A stretch of 64,000 nt of DNA from Ascidia mentula (lineage: Eukaryota > Chordata > Ascidiacea > Phlebobranchia > Ascidiidae), in the NCBI GenBank assembly GCA_947561715.1, contig OX387202.1:12413001-12477000 (forward strand). The letters are read 5' to 3'. A program made the position numbers and the translations under genes. The notes beneath the pieces were generated by a model that saw only the letters and a list, made by a program, of their open reading frames with translations, did not search any database and was not told where the DNA came from. This document shows, piece by piece, positions 22,229 through 34,293 of the stretch (the stretch's first letter is position 1; each line of letters starts with the position of its first letter).

Positions 22229-23224
22229 TTGTGGCATGAGGTTTAAGTTGCAAAATTGTACATTTTGATGTATATTACCTAGTATTTATATCTTGAAAAT
22301 TTATGCTTTTTTCATTAATTATACACATTTGGTCTTTGAGATTGAGGTGTGTGAATTGTCCATGCTTTATTTCTTTATCATGTGTCTGTACTTTGTAGAT
22401 TGAACTTATTAAAACAACTGCCTTTCAAAACCTTACTGGTGCCAGGTACCGTCAATGTGCATCGTCATGTCACAGCTGAGTGCATGTTAGCAATCTCTAC
22501 ACAAATTACCTATTCAAGTTGAAAGACCAACACACCTGTTTTTTGATCTTAAAACTAATATTACATTACATACAAGACTTGTTGTGTTCATGATAAATTA
22601 TACTTGCGATTATATCACATGCAGGAAAATGAATGTTTGTATACTTTGCCAGAAGAGCAGTATTAAGCAATAAATATGCCTGGCAGCATCAGTAACAATT
22701 TATTTGAATCCCCTATTGTCTTTATGGCCAACAAAGACTCAGTATCAGATTTTATAACAACTCCTGCAAGTAATCGTAAGTCGCTTGTGTGATGTTGTTC
22801 ATGGTATATATATTTTGCTTGTATTTTACAGGCATTATCGGTATCACTAAAAAACCTACACAATGCAGTTTAAAAACCAACATAAAAAATGAATATGAAT
22901 GCAAAATTGTTTACAATCAGATATACAGATTGATTGTGGTGAGACTAACTGTCGGCTCGGCCAATTGCAAATTGAGAGACACTCCTACTAAAACTACTGT
23001 GATGGATAAACAATAGGAACAAGGGGAAATATGCACTTGAGGGAATAGCAAAAGATTGCTGGAGGTGACTGGACTCTTCTACACTGATAAAGATTATCGC
23101 CGTGGCAACTATAGCAATCACTACATTGAAAAAAATGTCATGTTTTCTAAAATTAGGATCAGGTACAACTGTAATTAAACACTGGATTGGTTTTAATGTC
23201 AGACTTGGTCCATATGAATTCCAG
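22229..23224. other. Convergent intergenic region between the two APEH-like genes
   Basis: Holds the 3' flanks of both genes. AATAAA at 22669-22674, about 440 bases after the copy A stop, is a possible polyadenylation signal. No other gene is seen. Confidence 0.5.
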
Positions 23225-25336
23225 CTATTTCTTGTAAAACCATAGAGCCATGTTAACAAAACAGTCTGCCTCTGCATCCACCTTTGCAATGGGATGGTCG
23301 TTTTCAACATATTTCAAAAGCCTGATTTTGCCTCCATGTGCTTTCAAAGCTTTAAAGTATTCATGGCCTTGAGATGGCGGGACTCTCAAATCCACACTAC
23401 CAAGCATCATTAGCAAAGGAGTTTTAACCTTGGAAACGTGACTGATTGGAGACATTTCTATCATTTTTCTGTGATCAATGTTTTTTGCCTCTAGCTGGTA
23501 GTGGAATGCCTGACCAGTTTCACACATACACCAGTCCTCTATGTCTGTTAACTTAGCCATAGAAGCAATATTGGTGACAGGATTCCTGACTGCTGCTGTT
23601 GCATAGAATTGTGGATATTGTCCAATAAGTTGAAGTGTTAAGAAACCTCCGTGAGACCCACCATGAACATGAACTTCCGAGTTTTGCACATTCAACATTT
23701 TTACTGTTTCACAGGCAGCCTGTTGTACATCACTGACATCCTGTGTACCCACTAGTCCTGGAAGAGAATAAACACTGTTTTGGCCAAACCCAAGAGATCC
23801 ACGATAATTAATCCTTAAAACTGCATAGCCAAGCATGCAAAAACCAGCAGAAAAATAGTCAAATCCGCAAGGATAAACAGAATGGGGGCCACCGTGGGGA
23901 TTGATAATGACACCTCGCAGTTTACCCTCACCACTAGGCTGCAACAAAATGGACTCATAGTCAAGATCTGGAAAGTTTTCATGCACCAAAGTAGGCTTGT
24001 GTTGCAATATTTTCCACCCAAATCTGTCGGAAACTTCACTACTTTTTGATGGACTGTCTACAACAGACCAATTGATCGGAGAATCTGAGAGATTTCCAAC
24101 TAATAGGGATGGTGGTGAATTGGGCGATGAGTGGCTTAAGAAAATTAAATCATCAAGAACACACAACACTTCGTTACTCTCTGTTCCTTTTATCATTCGT
24201 GCTTTTCCTGTTACAAAGTTTACTCCCAATACAGCCACATGACTTCTATTGGAGCTACTGAGAATGATTTCATCCCCGTACCAAGTATTTCTGGGTATAT
24301 TATTTAAAAACAGGCCATGGAATATTTTTCCGTCCTCTAACTGCTGTGATTGGCCAACAAGATCCACCAAGACTTTTTTCTCTTTGGACAAAATATCCAT
24401 TTTTACCATTTTGCAACACTGTTGATGGGGACCAAAGCATTTTGATTCCAGATAAATTATAGAACATCCGTCTGGTGTCAGCCTTGGTGAGAACGCACAG
24501 GCCTCTGCATCAGTCAAAGCAGCTGATTCATCAGCTTTAATATTAAAATGGTAAAGAGCACTGGGTCTGTTTTTGCAGTAAACTAACCCAAGTTTCCAAG
24601 GTTCAACTTTCCAACCCAAAACAATAATTGACTCATCATTTTTGCACCAGATGGCTTCACCAGCACAGAAGTCATCTGGCAAGCAATTTTCTAACGGTGT
24701 GATTGCTTGCGTTTCCACATCAAACGTGACAACAATTGGATGCGAGCATCCAACCAATTGCTCTCCCAACTCTTCATTGTATACATATTCATCACCTCTC
24801 TTCACATCTTTGTCATCACTTCCAGACTTCTTAAAATAGGATCGTGTTTTGGGCTTTTTTCTTTCCGCCACATAGAGCATTTTTTTATCATTGTGTGACC
24901 ACTCGAGGCAGCAGAAGGAAGCGTTGATGTGAATGGGTCCATGTTTCTCCTCACCAGTCAGATTAGTGGATGAAACTCTGCTGGATCCTTCCCAAATCTC
25001 CAAAAACTGTGTTTTTTCTTCCTTTATCTTCACCTCCCTAACAATAGCACGTTGCTTTCCATTATTTGACAATCTTACAATTTTTTCATTGTTTGGTTCC
25101 GTACAAAATGGACTTTTGACGACATTCATGTTAGATTTATCAACTGTTCCAGTTGTTTTGAAATTAAACTTGACATTTCGCTCCAAGTCCCTTTGGCTCC
25201 AAACTGCCTCCCAATGTACCACTGGACTATCATCATCAGACTTCGTAGCAACCACATCTACTGGAGTTGGTATCTTTGCAAGATCTTCATAAATAGAGAC
25301 ACACTTCTCCTCGTGATCACTCATATTTGCATCCAA
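23225..25336 (-). CDS. APEH: Acyl-peptide hydrolase (APEH-like, S9C family), intronless copy B
   Basis: A 703-residue paralog of the plus-strand copy at 20114-22228, with the same fold and expected function. The triad is Ser561 in GGSHGGF, Asp649 in GSVDLRVPPSQG and His681 in ENDHPI. The oxyanion motif is the canonical NPHGGPH, so this copy looks catalytically conventional. It has a single exon with no stops. The first ATG gives MDANMSDHEE; a second ATG five codons on is a possible alternative start. The two copies are tail to tail with about 1 kb between them. Both being intronless suggests one retroposed ancestor followed by inverted duplication, not two independent retropositions. Confidence 0.9.
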   Translation of the reverse strand: MDANMSDHEEKCVSIYEDLAKIPTPVDVVATKSDDDSPVVHWEAVWSQRDLERNVKFNFKTTGTVDKSNMNVVKSPFCTEPNNEKIVRLSNNGKQRAIVREVKIKEEKTQFLEIWEGSSRVSSTNLTGEEKHGPIHINASFCCLEWSHNDKKMLYVAERKKPKTRSYFKKSGSDDKDVKRGDEYVYNEELGEQLVGCSHPIVVTFDVETQAITPLENCLPDDFCAGEAIWCKNDESIIVLGWKVEPWKLGLVYCKNRPSALYHFNIKADESAALTDAEACAFSPRLTPDGCSIIYLESKCFGPHQQCCKMVKMDILSKEKKVLVDLVGQSQQLEDGKIFHGLFLNNIPRNTWYGDEIILSSSNRSHVAVLGVNFVTGKARMIKGTESNEVLCVLDDLIFLSHSSPNSPPSLLVGNLSDSPINWSVVDSPSKSSEVSDRFGWKILQHKPTLVHENFPDLDYESILLQPSGEGKLRGVIINPHGGPHSVYPCGFDYFSAGFCMLGYAVLRINYRGSLGFGQNSVYSLPGLVGTQDVSDVQQAACETVKMLNVQNSEVHVHGGSHGGFLTLQLIGQYPQFYATAAVRNPVTNIASMAKLTDIEDWCMCETGQAFHYQLEAKNIDHRKMIEMSPISHVSKVKTPLLMMLGSVDLRVPPSQGHEYFKALKAHGGKIRLLKYVENDHPIAKVDAEADCFVNMALWFYKK

Positions 25337-27861
25337 AACTTCCCTTTTTCAAAGTTAAATTGAAATGAATTGCAATTTACAAATTCCCCACTGAAATATT
25401 TTTAACAAGGTGATTTAATTTTACCTTTTTAAGAAACATATTATTCACAGAAAGATATGTTGCGAAATGGCAAAACGATTAAAATATTTTATATAAAAAT
25501 GGGATTCTTTTGCAAAAGTTCTTACAGCGCAAATTTAGTAGTTCCTACTATAAGTTGTATATTCCCTAAACATCTTACTAAATATTTACATGTATGTGCA
25601 ATGTTGATATACTTTAGGATTTTAAGGACATTATCCAATAAAGAATATACGCAGTAGGTTAAAAATCAAATCAAGTTTAATTTGTTCCAAAATCTGCTTG
25701 TGCTCATGAGTAACTGCGTTGTGTTTATTTGTGCGTGAAATTTTTGTTGAAAAAAAATATTTCGTTGAAATAAAAAACGGACGTGTAAATGTGGGTAATT
25801 CCCTTTATTAATCCCAGAATTAAAAACAAATGTTATTTTGTGTCATTGTTGCAATGCGATCTTAAATTTGCTTTTAAGCGTAATACACTTAATGGCAACA
25901 TAACTGATGTGTTGTTGAATGCTAAAACTTTCGTCATAACCGAAATCATGCTACTTCGGCGTATAAAGGACAAGTTGTAACTGTAATTACTACACACACA
26001 ACACAACAACTGGATACAGTATGTTTATATTTTTGTACATATTTTCTTTCTTAGACAGGGCCACAATGTTAATTGCTTTGATCCGTACAGATAAGGACTT
26101 GCAGGCTAACAAACATAACAATCGTAGTCAAGTGTTGGTGATATTCTGATGACACAATCTTGACAAAGGATTCTACCGAAATAAACCTAACAAAACAACA
26201 AGCAAATTGTTTTGCAGCCAATACCTGCTGCTAATGCGTTTAAGGACATAGAGAAAACAGCAAGATTTTAAACCGAATGACCAAGAACTCCTGAAGCCGC
26301 TCCGGAAACAATACGCAATACTGAACGGTTTTGGTTCTATTTCTACATTAACAACCAATAGCAATTTTGGCCTTTTGTTTCAGCAGGGTGGCAGGCGGTA
26401 CGAAAGTTTAAAAGCGTTATGTGCTAAGTACAAGAGGTGTTTCACCTTTTTTATTTAACATTGGTTGTAATTCAGCAAGAGTTTGTCTGCGCGATGCTAC
26501 TTTTCAATGACTTATTTCAAGCAGGCTCTACAACGAAACTTTAAATAAAAGCCGTTAATCTGTGCATCATTTTGGTGTAAGTAAGTGCACAGTCAGCATA
26601 ATTAAGTTTTTTGACTAGGAATAAAATTGTACAGTGGTCAAAAGGTTACTAAAGAAAGTCGAACGCATTTACGTAGGGGTTCCAGTACCATTTATCACAT
26701 AAGACAGACGCAAATGTCTTACTCAATGCCTTGTCACGAAGGAAAAAACCTCAGGTTGAGCGTCCGAATTATGTCTAAACATAAAGACCAATTTAGCACA
26801 CGCCGTAGCATGTCATTTCTCCCGAACACGTGACGTGACTGTCTGATATCTCGCCTTATTTTTGCTCGTCACGTCACTGGAATTCTACGCTTGTCTTCGG
26901 CGCGTGACCTAAATTTTCGTGTCTGGATCACTGCCGATATTTTCCGCTGTGAAGTTGTGCTGTGCAACCATTTTCAAAAACGACACAAAAATTGAACGTG
27001 GACATTAGGTAATATCCTTATTACTTTGTGAGAAGTGTTTGACATAGCCTATACACAGTCTTTCTTATAATTATATTTATAAGCAAACATTTTCGTTCAA
27101 AAACGTTTTTCTTTCTGTTTCCAAATATTTTATTCCGTATTTTTATTGCCTAATGCTTATTACCAGTGGTGAAAGTGACCCGAGACTATCGGTAAAATAA
27201 TTCACGCAATTCGGCGTTCTGGTAAAACTTTCACGACTGATGTATTTCCACGACTGATGATAGTTGTGAGAAAATTAAAATTTTAGTAAATTGAACATTC
27301 AATTTACTTCTGCGTTAGTAAATTGAATCACTTATTCCCCAAAATCTCAACATTTTGAAAAGTTTCGTGAATTTTTTGCATCTAGATTTTATTGCCCATG
27401 TAAGGAAAATGCCATGTTCTTCCTAATGCAGAGGTAAATTCGACTTTAGAAGTCGGTTCAGTCTCAAAATGTCACGTTTTGTTGGCACGGCATGGAATGC
27501 TGTACGTGTTGGGCTTACAATGACTATCTTTTGTTGAATATCTCCGCTATACCCAGCACTTTGCATATTTATGGCCCCAACATTTATTAACCGCAGAATT
27601 AGCGGAAAAAGCGAGTGCAGCAGATCATACGAACTGCAGGGAGTCAGTCACGATAAATTTAGACACGTTTTGTAGCCGCTCCAACCTCCGACGATCCGGG
27701 AGGCGGAAAGACAATGACGTAGCACCTCCTGGCACATTTGTCTAGTCACCGCGACTTACTGGAGTGTAAAATAGCCGTGCACTCCAAACCGCGCCAGACA
27801 GATTGATGTGGCGATGATTAAGTCCAGATGTCTGTGTTATCGTTGCTGTGGTTCAACTGTA

Positions 27862-27887
27862 TTTTTTTTTTGGGGGGGGGGGGGGGG
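27862..27887 (+). repeat. T10-G16 homopolymer tract
   Basis: Ten T followed by sixteen G. Such a G run can form quadruplex DNA and is prone to length error in sequencing. Confidence 0.9.
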
Positions 27888-30145
27888 ATCTTCGTGCTAA
27901 TCTGGTGAAAAAAATGATTTTTCAATCAAAGCGGTCGGTAAATTCTGTCTAAATGTTGGACGAATTTATTTTTGAAACATTCGAGTAGTTTTGTTTTACT
28001 TAAAGTGTTTTTTGGCCTGTTTCAATATTTTTGCAAGAGCACAATTGGTTTCTAAAAACGTTATGTATTCCAAAGGCCATCGTCTTTCCTTTCGGTTTTG
28101 TTGAAAACCTGGAATTACGTGAGGATTGTTTGTATTTAATATTTGAGACCAAACACCGCAATGAGCTTGTATCAAAAGAAACTGCTTTGGTTGTAAGCGC
28201 GCTAATGCTACAGTAATACGCTATACGAAGCTAGGTTAGTCGTTTTTCACGCATCGGGTTATTTGTTAGCTAACTTTTACAAATAAAAAAAAAAACAGTT
28301 AAACTTCTCAGGTTTCATGTATGGCAGCTGTTAGCGTTTACTTTTAGAATTAGGCGTAGTAATAAAAGCGAAAAAAAACGCATCGCTTTTGGCTGTTGGT
28401 ATGATTAGTGCTCTATCAAAAATGCATTTCTCGTTTGCCACCAGCATAGCGATGAAGCACAGACGTAACAAATTGAACAGACCGTTTAATATCACCAAGT
28501 ACCTCATTTTCGATGCCAACCAAGTACAAGGATCATTTGCGGTAGTTTTATTGGCCGTAACGTCGAGGCACCACCAAGCATTTATGCCCATTTACTGCAT
28601 TGCGTCTATTGTCTAGTGATAACGACCTTGTTCGATTTTGGTTCATTAAAAAGTCGGTGGTTCTACGGCAGACAATAACGGCGGTTACGACACTGGACTT
28701 AATAACTGAACTTTACATTCCAGTGCGCCGAAAATTTGGAATTTGTTCACTACACATCAGCAAGTCGCCCTCGATTTAATTGCAAACCCCTTTAATCACC
28801 AGAAAATCGCTTTGGAAATCAACAGGGAACGTTTGAACCCACAATAACAACAAACCGCATTAGCATTGGATCAGAGATTAACAGCATGTGTGACGTAATC
28901 AATTCGTCACAATCAACATGTTCCGCAGCGGGGGAAAAAGCGCCGGATCTTTGTTAAATTCTCGCCACAATGAATGAGTTAGACAATAATCAATGGTGGT
29001 TGTTTACACAGGGTTAGGCTATGCGCAAAGAATGTCAGCAGTGTACAGCCTGCATCGTCTTAAAGGAGACAAAGCTGTTACATTCCGAAAGGACAACGAA
29101 TTGAAAGTACTGCAGCGATGTTTGTGCAACAAAATTTGCTCAATTCTGTTTAAACAAACCCAAAGAAATTCGCCACAGTTCTTTTAGACTACAAATCAAA
29201 TACAACTATTTTACGATCGATGGTGCTTGGCCAAAAATGCGGCATCAGCTAAAACAGGCACTCGTAAAGCGTCGATTTTAATGTATTTGTTCGTGGTCGT
29301 CAATTGAATGTGGGCGTAGCATTCACTCGCCCGCCGTTTTGCTCGGTTGTCGAATCAATATTGGTATCATAGCTCAACAGCGCTTGCCAAACAACTTGGA
29401 TCAACACACTTCATTCTTAACAGCAATGTCTTCGTGTGGAAAATTTTTGAAGTGTACCCTGCGGTTGTGTTTATTGGTTCGTCTATGAGCAAGGCGAGAA
29501 TTAATGTGCGTTATTGTGAGGAAAATCGGTCTCGGTTCAATTTTATTGAAACTAGTTTTGTAGACTCTGTGGTATGAGCCTGCAGTTTTGTAGCAAATGG
29601 TCCAATTTAAACGCTTTGATTGTTTGCAATTTGCTGCAAGACGGTATGAATAATGTTGGAAACGCAACGAATTTAAAAACTTTCAGCACATGCCGCCAAT
29701 GCAACTGCAGCTGTAAATTCACAATTGCGCAGGCGGATGTATTTTCTTTGCCATTCACCATGGCCAAGCTAGTGGTCAGCATGCTCTTCGGCAGTGTTTT
29801 AAAACTTCTTTTTGTTCATCCGACTTTTTAGTTGTATTTCCTTCTTGGAATAACTGCTGATACGTCTGCTGAAGATAGTGCATTTAACTATATATTGTGT
29901 ATAGTTAATTGTGCTATATGCTGTTTTTTGAGTGCAGAATATTATTAAAAAGGTTTTGAAATTACTTCTACCCTTCGGTACGTTCGGCATTCGCATCCCG
30001 TAATTGTTGTACGTTTATGATCGGTTTGAACCCATGGCAAAGAGTGACGCGTTTCGGAAACTCTCAAAATATTTATGAGGATTGCGTGTAAAACGGCAAA
30101 GTGTTTCGTTTCGTGTTATTTCGAAGGGATTCAGATGCTGTAGAT

Positions 30146-30383
30146 GAGTGTTTTCCAACCGGTGGTACGCGTACCACTGATGGTACGCGACGGCATTCCA
30201 GGAGGTACGCGAGCACCTTTTCGTAACTTGCAGGTATAGTTCGAATTTAAAAAATCGTAAGTGATCTCAAAACGACCGTTACCTTATCCCCTAGGTTACT
30301 TTCTAACATTCAACTAGGTGGTACGCGTCTAAATTGTTTTACCTCCAAGTGGTACGCAACCACAAAAAGGTTGGGAATCACTG
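30146..30383. mobile_element. hAT-type MITE with GTACGC repeats
   Basis: The termini GAGTGTTTTCCAACC and GGTTGGGAATCACTG are imperfect inverted repeats. The interior holds several GGTGGTACGC and GGTACGC units near both ends. Flanks CTGTAGAT and ATGTAGCT agree at 6 of 8 positions, consistent with a decayed 8-bp duplication. Non-coding. Confidence 0.6.
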
Positions 30384-31279
30384 ATGTAGCTGAAAAAGAA
30401 TTGTTTGAAAAAAAATCAGCATTGATTTAACAAAAAATCAGCAACAAAGTTTGAACCTCTAATGCTGATGAACTTAAAAAATGATTTCACGTCGTGACGA
30501 ATATATTTCCGGGTTTGCTGGCTTATCGACTCGTCACACGCGTTAACACAACAAATGAAACGTTTTGGAGTGCTGTCGAGATGTTAGTTCAAAAGGATTG
30601 AAACGAATTTCAGCCAAGGAAAGGTTTTGGATTTCCGTCACCCAAAAGGCTTTTTAATATGCTCGATTTATTGTATCTATGCTATAAAAAGGCGATCGGT
30701 GACTTTTTTGTTGTAATACTGTACATAAATTTCGACTAGTACCAAAAAGAATTCTCCTTCTTGAATAAAAAATGAGAAAAAAAGGTTATTCTGGGCGAAA
30801 CGGCAGTGCGCCAACATTCCATCCAAGCGATTGCTTTCGACGCTCAGACGTCCCACCGCTGACATCAAGTTGACTTACCGGGATTACAACGTGTTTACAT
30901 CGTTGTACTTTGTGCCTCGCGTTCCTGTGTGATTTACTCCGTTGTTAAATTGTTTTGCGGGCTATAATTCTGCAGGTGAAAAATGAGAATTGTTGAAACA
31001 TCGCATACTGTTGAAGTTTCACCGAAATGCATCGGAGTGTGTCACGCTGATACTTCGCTGCAAGCAAGAGGAAGTTTTTTTAATTCTACTTAAGATATAT
31101 GACGCTATATGAGTGTATCGTTTACGAATTATCGGCAGTGAAAGATTTTGACGTCAGAGGAGTAACGTTCAGAGCAGGTAGTAAACTAATCGTTACCTTA
31201 TACATTTCAGTTGATTAGACGTAGATTTATTTTCCATTGTGACTTGCTTCTCGCTTGAGCGAACTACCCTAAAATCACT

Positions 31280-34200
31280 ATGACGTCATCGACCGTTTTC
31301 AACAAGTTTGTGCGTCCCCTTCTGGCGGAATTTTTTGGCCAACTGATTTTCGCCTTTTTGCATTCGTCCGCCGCTTACACTATTGGCTTGTCAAACACCG
31401 GATCGTCGATGAATGCATTGATACCGGCCATCACCGACGGCTTTACCGTCGCCATTCTTGTCATCATTTTCGGCCACATCAGGTTAGTAGCTGGAATATG
31501 TAGCGGAAGACTTTGTTGACAAAAATCGGCTGATAAATAAATGAGAGCGCGATTTGTTGTTTTCAAGGAAAAGCGCGACTTTATAATATTTACCGCTCTT
31601 GTGAGGTTTACTCAAAGCTACCTAAGTTTTTTTTTAAATGAGATGAAATAAATAAAATTGCCAAAACCGTTTTGCACCCAAGTACAGCGCATACATCGTA
31701 AACGACTTAGAATTTACAAACACATTCTTCATTGAAAGGTTGCTTTACATAAGAAAACTAGATACTATTATGCCACACTCAAGCAACACTCCATCTTGCA
31801 GTTCACATAAAGTACACTGAGAATTACGTAGTTTTCGTGCTGCGTTAAACACTTATCTCGGTTTCTCCATCAACAGCAGTTGGCTTTACTGTAAAACTTT
31901 TCCATTCCAGCGGGGCGCACGTCAACTTTGCGGTCACCACTGCTGTGTTTATCGGGGGTGGTATCAAGTGGTATATGGCTCTTCTCTATTTTGTCGTTCA
32001 GATGCTTGGATCCCTTGCCGGCGCCGGACTGGCTTTAGTGAGTAACAATTCTCGCCAGTCGAGCGTTATTATATAGCTTTTGCGTATTTTGTTTAGTTTG
32101 AAAGACCTGCTCGCCATTACAATATAAAGTGTTTATGACCGTAATATTTCGTACAATAACAACCTATTATTTTGTTTGGTGGTTCCAAGAATGGGAAAAT
32201 AAAAACTACCTGTCTATGGCGCTTTTTACCCTGTTTTTGGCCTAAAGAAGAGTTTATTAAAAGCTGCTTCATATGTCATTTACTTTTAACCTTATGCGTT
32301 CATTTCCACGGTATACCCCTAATATCGCCATCTTGGTTTGGATTCTTGGGATTTTTTAAACTTACATTATCACATTATTTTCCATTGAATTGTAACAAAC
32401 AATTGAATAGCATAGGATCGAAAATTTCTCATTTGGCAACACAAACATCATTTAAAAAAATTTAAATGGCAAGCCACCATAACCATTATTAGTGGATTCC
32501 TAGTATAAAAACAGCCCTGCGACCCTGTAAGTTGATCCAAGCGACCCTGTAGCCTTACTTTTATATCTTGTTGTACAGGCCGCTAACGGAGCACCTTCCG
32601 GGGCTTTTGCACTTGGTGCAACAGTAAGCATTGGGCAAGGAGTGGTCATGGAAATAGTATTGACTTCTTTACTCACTCTCGCCGTCCTTATGGCTGCCGT
32701 GGAACTGAGCACCATTAACGCTGCCTTCGCCATTGGATTCTCTATTCTTATCGACATCTTGGCCGGGTAAGCCACTTAACATCCAGTGACGCAGTAAACG
32801 CGCACAACGTACCAAGCTTGATACTTGTGCAGATATGTGTGGAGCACAACCTATATGTGCTGTGTTCATGTTTTGCGACAAAAAACTTACGTTGCATTAT
32901 TCACAAACCAATGCACTGTTTTCGCATTATTTGCATCTCCAAATTGCGCTGGCGAGTCATGCTTTCCTATAAATTGTTTGCGGTTTGTCTTTCGGCTTAA
33001 AATCATGCACACGAAATCCTTTGTTGTTTTGTATCAGGTTTCGCACTTCAGGCGGTTGCATGAACCCAACACTCAGCTTCGGGCCGGCGGTCGTTGCAGG
33101 GCAATGGAAAGACTACTGGATTTACTGGGTGGCTCCTCTTATTGGGGCCCTCATCTCCGGCGGCTTATTCAGGTAAATGCAAACTCGGTAAAAAATTGCT
33201 GTCTTTGACACTGTAACGTTCCCCTTTTTCTTTTTTGAATTTCTGAATGTTATTGTGTGGTTTACGTTTGAAATGCGGTACAAAACCCAGGTGAAGTCTG
33301 GACGTAGTGGCAGACGAAACGTCGAAAGAATACAGTACGTTAATTTTATGCCAGTAGATCGGTCTATTTTAGTACAATGTCTTTGACACGTTAAGATGTC
33401 GCACAAATCCTGCCAGATTTCGCAGGTAGTGGGGTGGATGTTTTCGTCAACTTTTCATTTAGTTTTTACCCGACCCGTAAAAAGTCACGTTTTGGTGACG
33501 TTGGATTTCAAGCAGCTTGCCAAGTTCGTCCCACGTCTACAAATTATCGTGTCACGATGCCTTTTTACCAGCGACAACTTTGCCTATTTTTCTTTGCTTC
33601 CCTTGCAACGACTCTCACGTTTTTGAGTATCACAGTGCAGCAAGGAAAAGAAGCAACTTGGCTTCCGTTGATTGAAAACGTGCTTTGTACGCACGGGAAA
33701 ACGTTATTCACCTGGTAATGCCCTTCACTTGGGCGTGGGCGCATCGGGTTTCGGGCATGCAGGTCGTGTGTAGGTTACTCAGTGTATGCAGATTGAGTTG
33801 CGACTAAGACTGATGTTCCGATTTTTACTTCAGTGAGATGTGGAAGCAAAGCTCACAGTTCTACTCTATTTAACATTTCTAGATCACGTAACGCATTCTT
33901 TTCACAGCCACTAATAACGATATAAATGTCCCAAAAATTGCAACCCTTCTTTTTACAGACCTGGACATTTTATGGCCCGACAAACGCTTTGTTTAGTGAT
34001 TTTTCCAACTATTTTGTTGGTTGACCATTTGGAGTAATACACCCTTCCAATAGTCACACTTTTAATAACTTGGGTCAACAGTTTGTTTTACATTCCTGCG
34101 AAAAATTATGTAACGTAAAAAACGACTTTTTTCTGCCACCCGTTGTGAAATTAACCTTATTTCTAGGTTGTTCTTCGCCGGTGAGGCAAGGCTGATTATA

Positions 34201-34293
34201 AAGGACGAACCAAGAACCAAGACTCCTCAACAACAACCGATGGCAATGGAAACCGCACAAACAGTTGAAGTGGAAGTTGGTTCCAAAATCTAA
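31280..34293 (+). CDS. AQP8-like aquaporin with altered pore motifs, five exons
   Basis: Membrane channel of the major intrinsic protein family, 259 residues, predicted six membrane helices. Exons are 31280-31482, 31911-32037, 32579-32766, 33038-33172 and 34167-34293 (TAA), and splice phases agree throughout. It starts MTSSTVFNKFVRPLLAEFFG, with the usual AEFFG of helix 1. The first half-helix motif is SGAHVNFAVT, so NPA is NFA. The second is GGCMNPTLSFGPAVV, where human AQP8 has GGCMNPARAFGPAVV. NPA is therefore NPT, and the selectivity-filter arginine after it is leucine. WIYWVAPLIGALISGGL matches the last helix of AQP8. The C-tail is short and polar. No frameshift is seen. Water or small neutral solutes are the family substrates; the actual substrate cannot be inferred. 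Confidence 0.88.
33285..33350 (+). repeat. Penelope-like 3'-end motif in an aquaporin intron
   Basis: GTGAAGTCTGGACG, GTGGCAGACGAAACGTCG and TTAATTTTATGCC resemble the 3' region of the Penelope-like remnants at 38.8-39.6 kb (GGCAGACGAAACGTTGG, then AAATGCCAGAAGAAC). It is a short degenerate remnant in intron 4 (33173-34166). Confidence 0.4.

Larger units (their letters stand above)
25337..31279. other. Long intergenic region upstream of both copy B and the aquaporin
   Basis: About 5.9 kb without a gene I can support. No splice-consistent exon chains or family motifs were found on either strand. It contains the homopolymer tract at 27862-27887 and the MITE at 30146-30383. The promoters of APEH copy B (minus) and the aquaporin (plus) must lie at its two ends. 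Confidence 0.5.

Noticed and set aside
24933..25292. Plus-strand open frame opposite APEH copy B
   Set aside because: Shadow of the coding strand; no motif, and the minus frame has the complete S9C signature.
33396..33718. Overlapping plus-strand open frames in aquaporin intron 4
   Set aside because: They lie between exons 33038-33172 and 34167-34293, do not match aquaporins, and have no splice support.
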